Shown here piece after piece: positions 14,079-20,889 of a stretch of DNA of 20,889 nt. The notes under the pieces were generated by a model. The model made no database searches and was not told where the DNA came from. It worked only from the letters and a program-made list of their open reading frames with translations. The position numbers were made by a program, and so were the translations under genes. The stretch covers positions 1 through 20,889 of the forward strand of contig JBIOWF010000309.1 of the NCBI GenBank assembly GCA_044868295.1. The letters are read 5' to 3'. Source of the stretch: JBIOWF01 sp044868295. Lineage in GTDB: Bacteria; Actinomycetota; Actinomycetes; Streptosporangiales; Streptosporangiaceae. Within the stretch, counting starts at the first letter, position 1, and every line of letters starts with the position of its first letter.

Positions 14079-16688
14079 CTAAAGCTCGCCGCGTTCGACG
14101 GCGAGGGCGAGCTCGACGCGGGATTTCAGGCCGGTCTTCGCGTAGACCCGGGTGAGGTAGACCTCGATGGTCTTGCGGCTGTAATGGAGCTCCTCGGCGA
14201 TCTGCGGGTTGCTCAGGCCCCCGGCGACCAGTTCGATCACTCGACGTTCGGCCGGAGTCAGGTCGCCCACCTGCGCGGGCACCAGGCCGGCGGCCCGGAG
14301 TCGCCGATGGGAGAGCGTCCGCCAAGGCTCCGCGCCGAGCCGCGTGAAGATCGCGTGGGCCCTGGGCAGCTGCGCCTCGTCTCCGAGGGTCCCGAGGACG
14401 AGCCGCGCCCTGGCCTCCTCGAACGGCAGGCCGTCGGCCCGCGCCCGCTCCAGCGCGGCTCCGGCCCGTTTCCGATCGCGGAAGGCCCAGGCCATTGCCA
14501 GATCCGCGGCCAGCAGGGCGCGTGGCGTTCCGTTCACCGAGAGTTCGGACAGCCGGGCGGCAGCCGTACGGCCCGCTTCAAGGTCGCCCGACGAGGCGTG
14601 CAGCAGGACCTGTACGGCGAGGGCACGGTGGACCACATCGGGAACGCCACTGGTGAGAGCCTGGTCCAGCGCGTGCCGGGCAGTGGAGTGGTCGCCGCGG
14701 CCGAGGGCCACACGGGCCCGGGAGACGGACCGCAGCCCCTCCTGCAGGGCGCACTCGGGCGGCGGCTCGGCCAGGATGCGCGCCGCCGCGTCGTACTTGC
14801 CCTGGTCGAGCAGGATGTCCAGCTCGATGTTGCGCAGCAGGGCGAGGTTCTCCAGCAGCCCGGCCTCGGCCAGGGCCCCTGCCGCGATCGCGATGTCGGC
14901 GAGCGCCTGCTCCCATTCGCCGCCGAGCCGCCGGACCACGGCCATCGTCCGCACGTGATGCCCGGCGATGTCGTGCCAGCCGAGCCCGCGGTGGATCTGC
15001 TCGGCCTGGTCGAGCAGCGCGATCGCCCTGCTCCGCAGGCCCGCGATGGACATCACGTGGGCGGCGGACTCCAGGGACGCCAGCCGGGCGCCGGGTGGCA
15101 GTGCGGCGGCGAACGCGAGCAGGTCCTCCACGGCCCGCTGCGTCTCGGCCCAGTCGCCCTGGATGAGGGCGCGCAGCGCGAGGCACCCGGCCGTGATCAC
15201 GCGGTCCTCCGGCGGGCAGTCGTACAGCCCGTCCCACGCGCGGAGAGTCAGATCGTCCGACGGGTGGCCGAACTCGGCGCGGATGAGCGCCCGCTGGGCG
15301 AGCAGCGCGGTGGGGTCGTCGGCCTGCGGCTCCTGCTGGGCGCCGATCGTGAGCGCGACGTCGTACCAGCCCATGGCGTGTGCCGCGCCAACCACCGTGT
15401 ACGCGGTCCGGGTGCGCCTGCGCCCGGGAGGCAGTGTGGCCAGCGCCCGCTGCCCGCACTCCAGCGCCAGAGTGGGGCGTGAGCCCTTCCAGTAGGACAC
15501 GGACTGCCTGGCCAGAAGCTCACCCTTGTTCTCGGCGATCTCGGCGGCCCTGCCGTACCAGTGCGCGGCTGACAGCGGGGCGGTCCAGCGGGTCAGCTCG
15601 GCGGCGCGGAGCATCGCGGGCAGCGCCTCGTGGGTGCCGCCCTCCGCCACGTGGGTGGCCCATTCGAGGATCCGCCGGTTACCGCTCAGGCCCTCTCTCC
15701 GCAGCAGTTCGCCGATCCGCGCGTGGGCCCGGCGCCTCTCGGCGATGCCGAGGTCGGCGTAGAGCGCCTCGGCCACGATGGGGTGCGCCATGGCGTAGCC
15801 GTCGCCGGCCTGGGCGACGATGCCGTCCCGGAGGAGGCCGTCGAAGGCGCGTTCGGCGTCACGGACGCTGACCCCGGTCAGCTCGGCGAGGGTCGCGAGG
15901 TCGGCGCTCTCCCGCGTCCTGGAGAACGCGGCCAGCACTCTCGCCAGGTCCCGGCCGCCCTGGTCGCGCTGGAACAGCCGGCCCAGGATGGCGCCCCGGC
16001 GGGCGTCCGGGTCCGCTGACCGTACGGCGCCGCCTTGCACGAGCGTGAGCACGCACTCCTGAACGAACCACGGGTTCCCCCTGCTCGTGGCGTGGATCCG
16101 GCGGATGGTCGAGTCGCTGGGCGTACGGCCGAGCAGGGCGGTGACGAGGTCGGCCACCTCGCCCACGGAAAGGGGCTGGAGCTGCACCGCCAGGTCGATG
16201 TCGAGGGCCGGCGGGCGCCGTGCCGTACCGAGGATCGCGAGACCGGGGACGCGGCGGGGGAGCGAGGCGAGCAGGCTGAGAGTGTCGGCGTCGGCGAGGT
16301 GCAGATCGTCGATGGCGATGAGGGTGGGCCCGGGCAGAGATTCCAGCACCTGGGCGGCGAGGACCGCGGGCGCCGTGTGGGGACGGCCGAGCGCCGCCTG
16401 GTCGATCGCGTCGTACAGGCTCCACAGCGAGCTCTGGGCTCGCGGATCGCCGTGCAGCGCCGTCAGAGCGTCGACGAGAGGGGCGTAGGCGAGCCCGCCG
16501 TCCAGTTCGCGTGCCTGGCCACGCAGCACGCGGAAGTCCGTCGCCTGGGCGGCCACCTCGCTGAGGAGGTGGGTTTTCCCGATGCCGGCCTCACCACAGA
16601 GGAGGACGGTCCGCGGTGTCCGGGACAGCGCGGATCGCACGCGTTCCAGAATCTCGGTACGGCCTACTGTGACGAGCGGAGCTTCCAC
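14079..16688 (-). CDS. LAL-type LuxR family transcriptional regulator
   Basis: This 869-residue regulator has a P-loop ATPase at the N-terminus and a DNA-binding domain at the C-terminus. Walker A is GEAGIGKT (residues 32-39), and Walker B is LIAIDDLHLAD. A long helical, TPR-like middle region follows. The C-terminal helix-turn-helix is LTPAERRVIELVAGGLSNPQ and then IAEELHYSRKTIEVYLTRVY, typical of the LuxR/GerE class. Such proteins sense an unknown ligand through the ATPase and repeat regions and activate nearby operons. The GTG start at 16688 has no ribosome site at normal spacing; AAGGGGA lies about 11 bases upstream. The sulfatase-like gene begins 28 bp after its stop on the same strand, so the two are probably one operon and the enzyme may be its target. 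Confidence 0.93.
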   Translation of the reverse strand: MEAPLVTVGRTEILERVRSALSRTPRTVLLCGEAGIGKTHLLSEVAAQATDFRVLRGQARELDGGLAYAPLVDALTALHGDPRAQSSLWSLYDAIDQAALGRPHTAPAVLAAQVLESLPGPTLIAIDDLHLADADTLSLLASLPRRVPGLAILGTARRPPALDIDLAVQLQPLSVGEVADLVTALLGRTPSDSTIRRIHATSRGNPWFVQECVLTLVQGGAVRSADPDARRGAILGRLFQRDQGGRDLARVLAAFSRTRESADLATLAELTGVSVRDAERAFDGLLRDGIVAQAGDGYAMAHPIVAEALYADLGIAERRRAHARIGELLRREGLSGNRRILEWATHVAEGGTHEALPAMLRAAELTRWTAPLSAAHWYGRAAEIAENKGELLARQSVSYWKGSRPTLALECGQRALATLPPGRRRTRTAYTVVGAAHAMGWYDVALTIGAQQEPQADDPTALLAQRALIRAEFGHPSDDLTLRAWDGLYDCPPEDRVITAGCLALRALIQGDWAETQRAVEDLLAFAAALPPGARLASLESAAHVMSIAGLRSRAIALLDQAEQIHRGLGWHDIAGHHVRTMAVVRRLGGEWEQALADIAIAAGALAEAGLLENLALLRNIELDILLDQGKYDAAARILAEPPPECALQEGLRSVSRARVALGRGDHSTARHALDQALTSGVPDVVHRALAVQVLLHASSGDLEAGRTAAARLSELSVNGTPRALLAADLAMAWAFRDRKRAGAALERARADGLPFEEARARLVLGTLGDEAQLPRAHAIFTRLGAEPWRTLSHRRLRAAGLVPAQVGDLTPAERRVIELVAGGLSNPQIAEELHYSRKTIEVYLTRVYAKTGLKSRVELALAVERGEL

Positions 16689-16843
16689 GGCTGGCCATAT
16701 CCCCTTCGCGTCCCGACGACGTTCCTAGGACGCGGCGGGGTGGTCGAACGTTGACCCGAATGTGCCGCCGAATGCCGCGATCAGCAAGGGTTACGTCTCT
16801 CGGCCTTCACATCCTTGGCATCCTTCGCCTGGACTGGCCGGAC

Positions 16844-16930
16844 TCAGCCTTGGGAGGAAGCCGCCGGAAGCTCGAACCAGACGGCCTTCCCGGAGGGGAG
16901 CGCCACGGCTCGGCTGTCGGCTGACCCCTG
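16844..16930 (-). pseudogene. C-terminal tail of a GHKL (RsbW-like) ATP-binding protein
   Basis: Immediately after the TGA of the upstream membrane protein, the same minus-strand frame runs for 28 codons to another TGA. It contains ADSRAVALPSGKAVWFELPA. This is the usual end of actinobacterial anti-sigma-like histidine-kinase-type ATPases (form ADxWGVxPxxxGKxVWFELPA). The preceding ATP-binding motifs are absent. It is either a relic of a deleted gene or an extension reached by readthrough of the TGA. The rest of the gap up to the LAL gene start (16689-16843) shows no gene. Confidence 0.55.
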
Positions 16931-17965
16931 TCAGTTCTTGCGGTGCCGGCCGCGCACGCCCGTCGGTGGTTGGGCGGACGGCGGCGCGCTGGAGTCATCG
17001 GGACGATGGCGCCGGCCACGGGGAGCGGCCTTCGGGTCGAACTCGGCGGAGTAGTCCGCGTAGTCAGGGTAGTCCGCATGGGGCGCGCGGCCCGAGTCGT
17101 ACACATCGTCCACGTTGTCTGAGTCCACGTCGTCTGAGCGGGTGGACTTCCACGTGGCCTCGAGTGCGTCGGCCAGGGCACCGACCTGGTAGAGGCCGGA
17201 ACCCTCGCTGAGCCGGCGCCTGCCCCGGTAAGGACCGCTCGCCGGCTCCTCGGGCGTCTTCGGGTCCTGACCTCGAACGGGCTCGCCGGAGGGCGTGTGT
17301 CGCACGGAAGACGCCCTTTCTGCAGGCACTGCCGGGAACGGCGCCATGTCCCCGTACGCCGTTGCCGTAGGGAAGGAAGTCGTGTTCCTGAACGCCGTTC
17401 CCGGAAGGACGGCTGGGAAGGGTGCTGTTTCTGTGGATGCGGTTGGCGGGGGGGTCGTTCCCCGAGGAGCGGCTGGGAAGGGTGCTGTTTCTGTGGATGT
17501 CGTTCGCGACGGTGTCGTTCCTGGGGGAGGGAAGACGCGTTTGTCGGACGGATGGGTCTTGGCTCGGTCGTCGGCCGATCGCGTTCCGGATACGACGTGG
17601 TTGCTCACGCTCTTCGTCAGCCGGTCGCGCCCGGCGACATGGCCGGCGACGTGGCCGGTTGTGCCGAGCCTGGCGGGTGATCGACGGGCTCGGGTGATCG
17701 ACGGGGCGGCGTTTCCTGCCGGCACCGCGGTCCGCGCCAGCCGTACGGAGCCGTTTCGGGTCTTCAGGTAGGCGACGGCGACGGCGGCGAGCAGCACCGG
17801 GGCCATGAGCGCGGGGGCACCGAGGTTCTGCACGGCTTGGGCCTGCTGGGTCGCGGCGGCGGTGTTGGTGACGGGCACAAGGATGGTCGTGTAACCGTCT
17901 GCTTTCCCGCTGTAGCCGACGTCGCTCCCGGGCAGGTCGACCAGCTTCTTCAGTTCGCGGCTCAT
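16931..17965 (-). CDS. Single-pass membrane protein with long disordered repeat region, function unknown
   Basis: This 344-residue protein has no recognised family. The N-terminus is a soluble segment of about 48 residues (MSRELKKLVDLPGSDVGYSG...) followed by one transmembrane helix (LGAPALMAPVLLAAVAVAYL) and then basic residues, which suggests the N-terminus is outside and the long tail is in the cytoplasm. The tail is rich in Thr, Pro and Ser and includes imperfect 20-residue repeats with the core TSTETAPFPA. Near the end a stretch dense in Asp and Tyr (DDVDSDNVDDVYDSG, then DYPDYADYSAEF) precedes a basic C-terminus (RGRHRKN). The ATG lacks a strong ribosome site. The kinase gene lies upstream on the same strand, separated by a putative terminator. 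The Thr-rich tail could be a kinase substrate, but that is inference. Confidence 0.65.
   Translation of the reverse strand: MSRELKKLVDLPGSDVGYSGKADGYTTILVPVTNTAAATQQAQAVQNLGAPALMAPVLLAAVAVAYLKTRNGSVRLARTAVPAGNAAPSITRARRSPARLGTTGHVAGHVAGRDRLTKSVSNHVVSGTRSADDRAKTHPSDKRVFPPPGTTPSRTTSTETAPFPAAPRGTTPPPTASTETAPFPAVLPGTAFRNTTSFPTATAYGDMAPFPAVPAERASSVRHTPSGEPVRGQDPKTPEEPASGPYRGRRRLSEGSGLYQVGALADALEATWKSTRSDDVDSDNVDDVYDSGRAPHADYPDYADYSAEFDPKAAPRGRRHRPDDSSAPPSAQPPTGVRGRHRKN
17341..17520. repeat. 60-bp in-frame tandem repeat in the membrane protein gene
   Basis: Units 17401-17460 and 17461-17520 share 30 identical consecutive bases (17410-17439 and 17470-17499) and further similarity to their ends. The preceding 60 bp (17341-17400) is a more diverged third unit. 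Each unit is 20 codons and encodes a T-S-T-E-T-A-P-F-P-A type module. Confidence 0.85.
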
Positions 17966-18011
17966 GGGAACTGGGGGCCTGCCGTTCCGTCAGGGGTCTC
18001 CGTGACCTGCG

Positions 18012-18038
18012 AGGCTACTGCGTAAAAGGGATGTTCAA
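18012..18038 (-). promoter_or_regulatory. Possible promoter of the membrane protein gene
   Basis: On the minus strand, TTGAAC (18038-18033) and TAGCCT (18017-18012) are spaced by 15 bp, shorter than ideal. The start codon follows 46 bp later. The adjoining 18020-18095 stretch is strikingly AT-rich for this genome. Confidence 0.3.
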
Positions 18039-18095
18039 CCCCATATAACGACAATACCAAATAGATTTACCTAAACATGAATATACGGGCATGAA

Positions 18096-18121
18096 CGCTG
18101 AGCGTGTTGCTCCCCTCAGCG
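18096..18121 (-). terminator. Hairpin after the kinase gene
   Basis: CGCTGAG and CTCAGCG form a perfect 7-bp stem with a 12-base loop, starting 2 bases after the kinase stop codon on the minus strand. Only two T residues follow directly, then AT-rich DNA. It probably separates kinase transcription from the downstream membrane protein gene. Confidence 0.5.
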
Positions 18122-18123
18122 GG

Positions 18124-20445
18124 CTAGGCGCGCCCTGACGCCTCGCCTGTAGGCGATCTTGCGTCATCTGTGGCCGCCGGGGTGGCAGGGCTGCGGTCGG
18201 TGGACGATTCGGTCGGGTCGTCGTCCGGCTCCGGGCACGCCGGTCCCTTGATGGTCACGCTGTCGGAGGCGCTGCCACCGCCGGGCGACACGGTCACCGT
18301 CACGCTCCGGGTCTCCTCGAAGCCGCACTTGGGCCGGCGGAACGCGACCTCGAACGACTTGGTGTACGTCTTCGCGCCCCGAAGCGTCGCCTCCTGGTCG
18401 CTGCTCAGGGTCAAAGTCTGCTCGTTGAAGAGCAGCTTCTGTGTGAAGGCGGCCGCGACCTGCACCGCTTCGGTCGTTCCCGCCTTCACTCCGATCACCA
18501 CAGTGGTGCCGTTCCACGAGGTGATCGACACGGCCGGTGGCGAGCACTTGGGTCCGGAGACGCGGATCTCCTTGGCCTGCGGGCCGTTCGCGGCGGCGGG
18601 CTCCGACGTGACCTTCACGCCGAACACGGCGACCTGGTCGCACTCCACTTTCCCGAGGTCGCCCTTGGCCGCGAAGGCGTACGACGTCTTCCCGGACAGT
18701 GTCGCGGAGTCGGTGCCGGTGGCCTTGCCGTCCCGGCTGAACTCGGCGGTCACCTTCACCTTGCCGGGACCGTCGGTTTCGACGTCGACGGCCGCCGTGC
18801 CGCCGTCCCAGCTGCTGACCGCCACGTTCTGTACGGCGGGCGGCGGGCAGGGTGGGCCCTTCACCTTTACGATCTTGGACGTGGTCCCGCCGGGTGCCTT
18901 AGGGACGGTCGCGGCCTCGACCCGGCGGAAGACGGTCGTGTCACATGCCGGCGTGGAGAAGCCGTGCTGGACGCCCGGGTCGTAGGAGGTCGCGCCCGAC
19001 AGCGGGATGGTCTGCGGTGCGCTCGCGACGAGCTTGTCCGTGGAAGGGCCCTCGGAGAACCGGACGGCGAGGTTCACGTTCTGGGCGGTGGAGGTCTTCA
19101 CGCGGATCGTCGCCGCCTGGCCGTCGAACCCGGTGATGTCCAGGCTCGTGACCGCCAGCGGGACAGGTGTCACGGTCGCGGTCGCCGTCACGGTGGGAGT
19201 CACGGTTGGGGTCACGGTGGGAGTCACGGTTGGGGTCGCGGTCGGGGCGGCCGAGGGCGGCGTCGCGGTGGGCCCGGTGCTGGGAGGCAGTGTCGGTGGC
19301 TGCGTCGCTGCATCGCCGGTGGCCGGAGGGTCCCGTGACGGTTCGGTGCCGGGGGGCGAGTCCGTCGTCGGGGGCACCACCTGCTGGGTCTGGGGAGGCG
19401 GTGTCAGCGTCGTGCCCTCGGCCACCGGCGTCTGCCGGTTGGCCGCGATCAGTCCCGCGATCACCACCGCCGACAGGAGGGCGGCGCCGATCGCGAATCT
19501 GGGGGCGAAGTGGCCGAGCCGGTCGGCGAGCACGGTACGGGCGAGCGAGGTGCCGACCTCGGTGGGCGCGGTCGGCTCGGACAGCGGGAAGACCAGGGCG
19601 AGCAGGGTGGCGAGCTCGGCGAGGTGCCGCCGGCCGCGTTGCTCCCAGTCGGGCCCGTAGGCCGAGATCGCCGACGCCTCCAGGTCGCCCAGGAATGCCC
19701 GGGCCGTGGGTGGCCGGTCCACGGGGTTCTTGGCCAGCCCGTGCGCCACCAGGCCCCGGACCGAGCTCGGCACGTCCAGCAAGGGGATCGGCGCGTTCAG
19801 GTGCTGGTGCCGGAGCCCGGCGACATGGTCGGCGCGGTACGGCTTGCGCCCGGTGAGGCACTCGAAGAACACGCAGGTGGCCGCGTAGACGTCGGTCGCC
19901 GGGCCGGCCGGGCTCGCTTCCCACTGCTCGGGCGCCATATAGGGCGGCGTGCCCGTCGGAACGCTGGGATCACCGCTGGGCGTCGCGATGCCGAAGTCCG
20001 AGAGCTTGCTCATGCCGTCGGCCTGGATCAGGACGTTCTCCGGCTTGTAGTCCCGGTGCACTACCCCGGAGGCGTGCGCGGCCGAAAGGCCTGTGAGCGA
20101 GCCCTTCAACACGATCAGCGCGGCCTCCGGGCTGGTCGTGCCGTGCTCGGCCAGGAGCCTGCGCAGCGACACCCCGTCGACGAGCTCCATGACGATGGCG
20201 GCGCCTTCCGCCGTCTCGACGTACTCGTAAAGGCGGACGATGTCGGGGTCGTCGAACTCCACCATGACGCGGGCCTCGCGACGGAAGGCGCTGAGGAAGC
20301 GTGGGTCGTGACGAAGCTCATCCCGCAGATATTTGATCGCGACGTAGGCGCCCGTCGTCTCGTAGGTGGCCAGGACGACCCGCCCGGAGCCTCCCACGCC
20401 GAGTTCGCGCACCTCCCGGTATCCAGGAACAGACCACGAACTCAT
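18124..20445 (-). CDS. Receptor-type Ser/Thr protein kinase with three-repeat ectodomain
   Basis: This 773-residue transmembrane kinase starts at ATG 20445, which has AAGGGGG 8 bases upstream; the frame continues ten codons further without a better site. The PknB-like kinase domain (residues 1-270) has the glycine loop GVGGSGRVV, Lys38, HRDYKPEN with Asp132, DFG Asp150 and MAPEQW, so it should be active. A transmembrane helix lies near residues 316-335 (GAALLSAVVIAGLIAAN), followed by a Pro/Thr linker with repeated TPTV units. The outside part has three beta-rich modules of about 90 residues. Each has a SWDG/SWNG/GFDG-type start, a GATSY/GKTSY/GAKTY turn, one Cys, and a second Cys in GPPCPPP/GPKCSPP/GPACPEP, which suggests one disulfide per module. 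No PASTA domain is seen. The ligand is unknown. Confidence 0.93.
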   Translation of the reverse strand: MSSWSVPGYREVRELGVGGSGRVVLATYETTGAYVAIKYLRDELRHDPRFLSAFRREARVMVEFDDPDIVRLYEYVETAEGAAIVMELVDGVSLRRLLAEHGTTSPEAALIVLKGSLTGLSAAHASGVVHRDYKPENVLIQADGMSKLSDFGIATPSGDPSVPTGTPPYMAPEQWEASPAGPATDVYAATCVFFECLTGRKPYRADHVAGLRHQHLNAPIPLLDVPSSVRGLVAHGLAKNPVDRPPTARAFLGDLEASAISAYGPDWEQRGRRHLAELATLLALVFPLSEPTAPTEVGTSLARTVLADRLGHFAPRFAIGAALLSAVVIAGLIAANRQTPVAEGTTLTPPPQTQQVVPPTTDSPPGTEPSRDPPATGDAATQPPTLPPSTGPTATPPSAAPTATPTVTPTVTPTVTPTVTATATVTPVPLAVTSLDITGFDGQAATIRVKTSTAQNVNLAVRFSEGPSTDKLVASAPQTIPLSGATSYDPGVQHGFSTPACDTTVFRRVEAATVPKAPGGTTSKIVKVKGPPCPPPAVQNVAVSSWDGGTAAVDVETDGPGKVKVTAEFSRDGKATGTDSATLSGKTSYAFAAKGDLGKVECDQVAVFGVKVTSEPAAANGPQAKEIRVSGPKCSPPAVSITSWNGTTVVIGVKAGTTEAVQVAAAFTQKLLFNEQTLTLSSDQEATLRGAKTYTKSFEVAFRRPKCGFEETRSVTVTVSPGGGSASDSVTIKGPACPEPDDDPTESSTDRSPATPAATDDARSPTGEASGRA
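19187..19246. repeat. 12-bp tandem repeats in kinase linker
   Basis: Five units alternate GTCACGGTGGGA and GTCACGGTTGGG, the last diverged to GTCGCGGTCGGG. They encode the Thr-Pro-Thr-Val linker between the membrane helix and the extracellular modules. The units are in frame, so copy-number change would adjust the distance of the sensor from the membrane. Confidence 0.85.
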
Positions 20446-20625
20446 CGAAACGCCCCCTTTGTACGAAGGTCTCACTCGAGGGCTTGTCTGTCACCGGTCA
20501 AAAAATGTCACCTAATAGCTGCAAACCGACGTACGGCGTCAGGCCACGCACCCCATGCGAGAGGAGGTGGGCCGTATGGCGCGAGAAGGTTGTGCGTTGC
20601 GGGAACTATGGGCAAGAGGTGACAT

Positions 20626-20889
20626 ATGTTCCGTGGCGATTCCGACGAAGAGGTGCGGCTCTACGGCGACGCGATCGATCGGGGAACCTCGGGGAGCGAG
20701 GTCGTCGAAGGTCTGTTGGCCTACGCGCAGGTGCTTCGCGACGGGATGCGCAGGCGGGCGGCCGTCAAGGCCGTGACCGGGGCGATCGCGCTGAGCCGAA
20801 GGTTGGTGGCCCGCGATCCGGTGGAGCACCGAGCGCTGCTCGCGCGTGCGCTGCGGGGTGGTGCCGGACATCTTCTCGCGGCCGGCCGG
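20626..20889 (+). CDS. Unknown helical protein, N-terminal part (runs off window)
   Basis: The ATG at 20626 is preceded by GAGGT 5 bases upstream, and the frame stays open for all 88 codons to the window edge. It starts MFRGDSDEEVRLYGDAIDRG. Ala/Leu/Arg-rich helices follow, such as LLAYAQVLRDGMRRRAAVKA and LVARDPVEHRALLARALRGG, which have the pattern of tetratricopeptide-like helix pairs. No signal peptide is seen. It is divergent from the kinase gene across 180 bp that hold no recognisable gene. The function is unknown. Confidence 0.65.
   Translation, partial: MFRGDSDEEVRLYGDAIDRGTSGSEVVEGLLAYAQVLRDGMRRRAAVKAVTGAIALSRRLVARDPVEHRALLARALRGGAGHLLAAGR

Noticed and set aside
12563..15482. Two long plus-strand frames opposite the sulfatase-like and LAL genes
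   Set aside because: Both are antisense to genes with clear catalytic and helix-turn-helix motifs and have no motifs of their own.
19510..20622. Plus-strand frame of 370 codons opposite the kinase
   Set aside because: It is a mirror of the kinase domain with no ribosome site or recognisable motif.

Overview
The window is GC-rich DNA with the codon usage and gene families of a mycelial, spore-forming type actinomycete. The evidence is GTG starts, GGAGG-type ribosome sites, a DUF4081 acetyltransferase next to ispG, LAL-type LuxR regulators and PknB-like kinases. I infer an actinomycete close to the Streptosporangiales, but no rRNA or other marker is present to confirm it. No tRNA, rRNA or CRISPR array was recognised.

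Layout. (1) 1-1.70 kb, minus strand: two tandem secreted trypsin/V8-like serine peptidase paralogues, the second cut by the window edge. (2) 1.88-7.31 kb, plus strand: dxr and ispG of the non-mevalonate (MEP) isoprenoid pathway, then a secreted S33-type alpha/beta hydrolase and a DUF4081-GNAT acetyltransferase. The site-2 protease gene usually found between dxr and ispG in actinobacteria is missing. Short tandem and direct repeats mark the gaps in this stretch. (3) 7.36-8.89 kb: a divergent SRPBCC protein / TetR regulator pair sharing an intergenic region with two related inverted repeats. (4) 8.87-12.6 kb: an accessory, partly decayed region. It holds a mosaic of gene fragments (alpha/beta hydrolase remnant, IS630 transposase C-terminus, an orphan C-terminal fragment), a frameshifted vapC remnant with a possible antitoxin, an intact AAA ATPase with a PD-(D/E)XK-like tail behind a 33-bp palindrome, and an intact PIN-domain toxin without a clear antitoxin. 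(5) 12.7-16.7 kb, minus strand: a LAL-type LuxR regulator followed after 28 bp by an alkyl-sulfatase-like metallo-beta-lactamase protein, closed by a strong GC hairpin. (6) 16.8-20.45 kb, minus strand: a receptor Ser/Thr kinase with three extracellular repeat modules, and a single-pass membrane protein with a 20-residue repeat. In the same frame after the stop of the latter lies the C-terminal tail of a GHKL ATP-binding protein. (7) 20.63 kb to the end: the start of a divergent helical protein.

How the genes work together. Dxr and IspG catalyse the second and the penultimate steps of the MEP pathway. The TetR/SRPBCC pair looks like a self-contained local circuit. The LAL regulator and the sulfatase-like enzyme are probably one operon. 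The island in region 4 looks like a site of repeated insertion and toxin-antitoxin turnover. The most novel parts are the kinase ectodomain, the membrane protein with the GHKL tail behind a single TGA, and the ATPase gene with a palindrome over its putative promoter.
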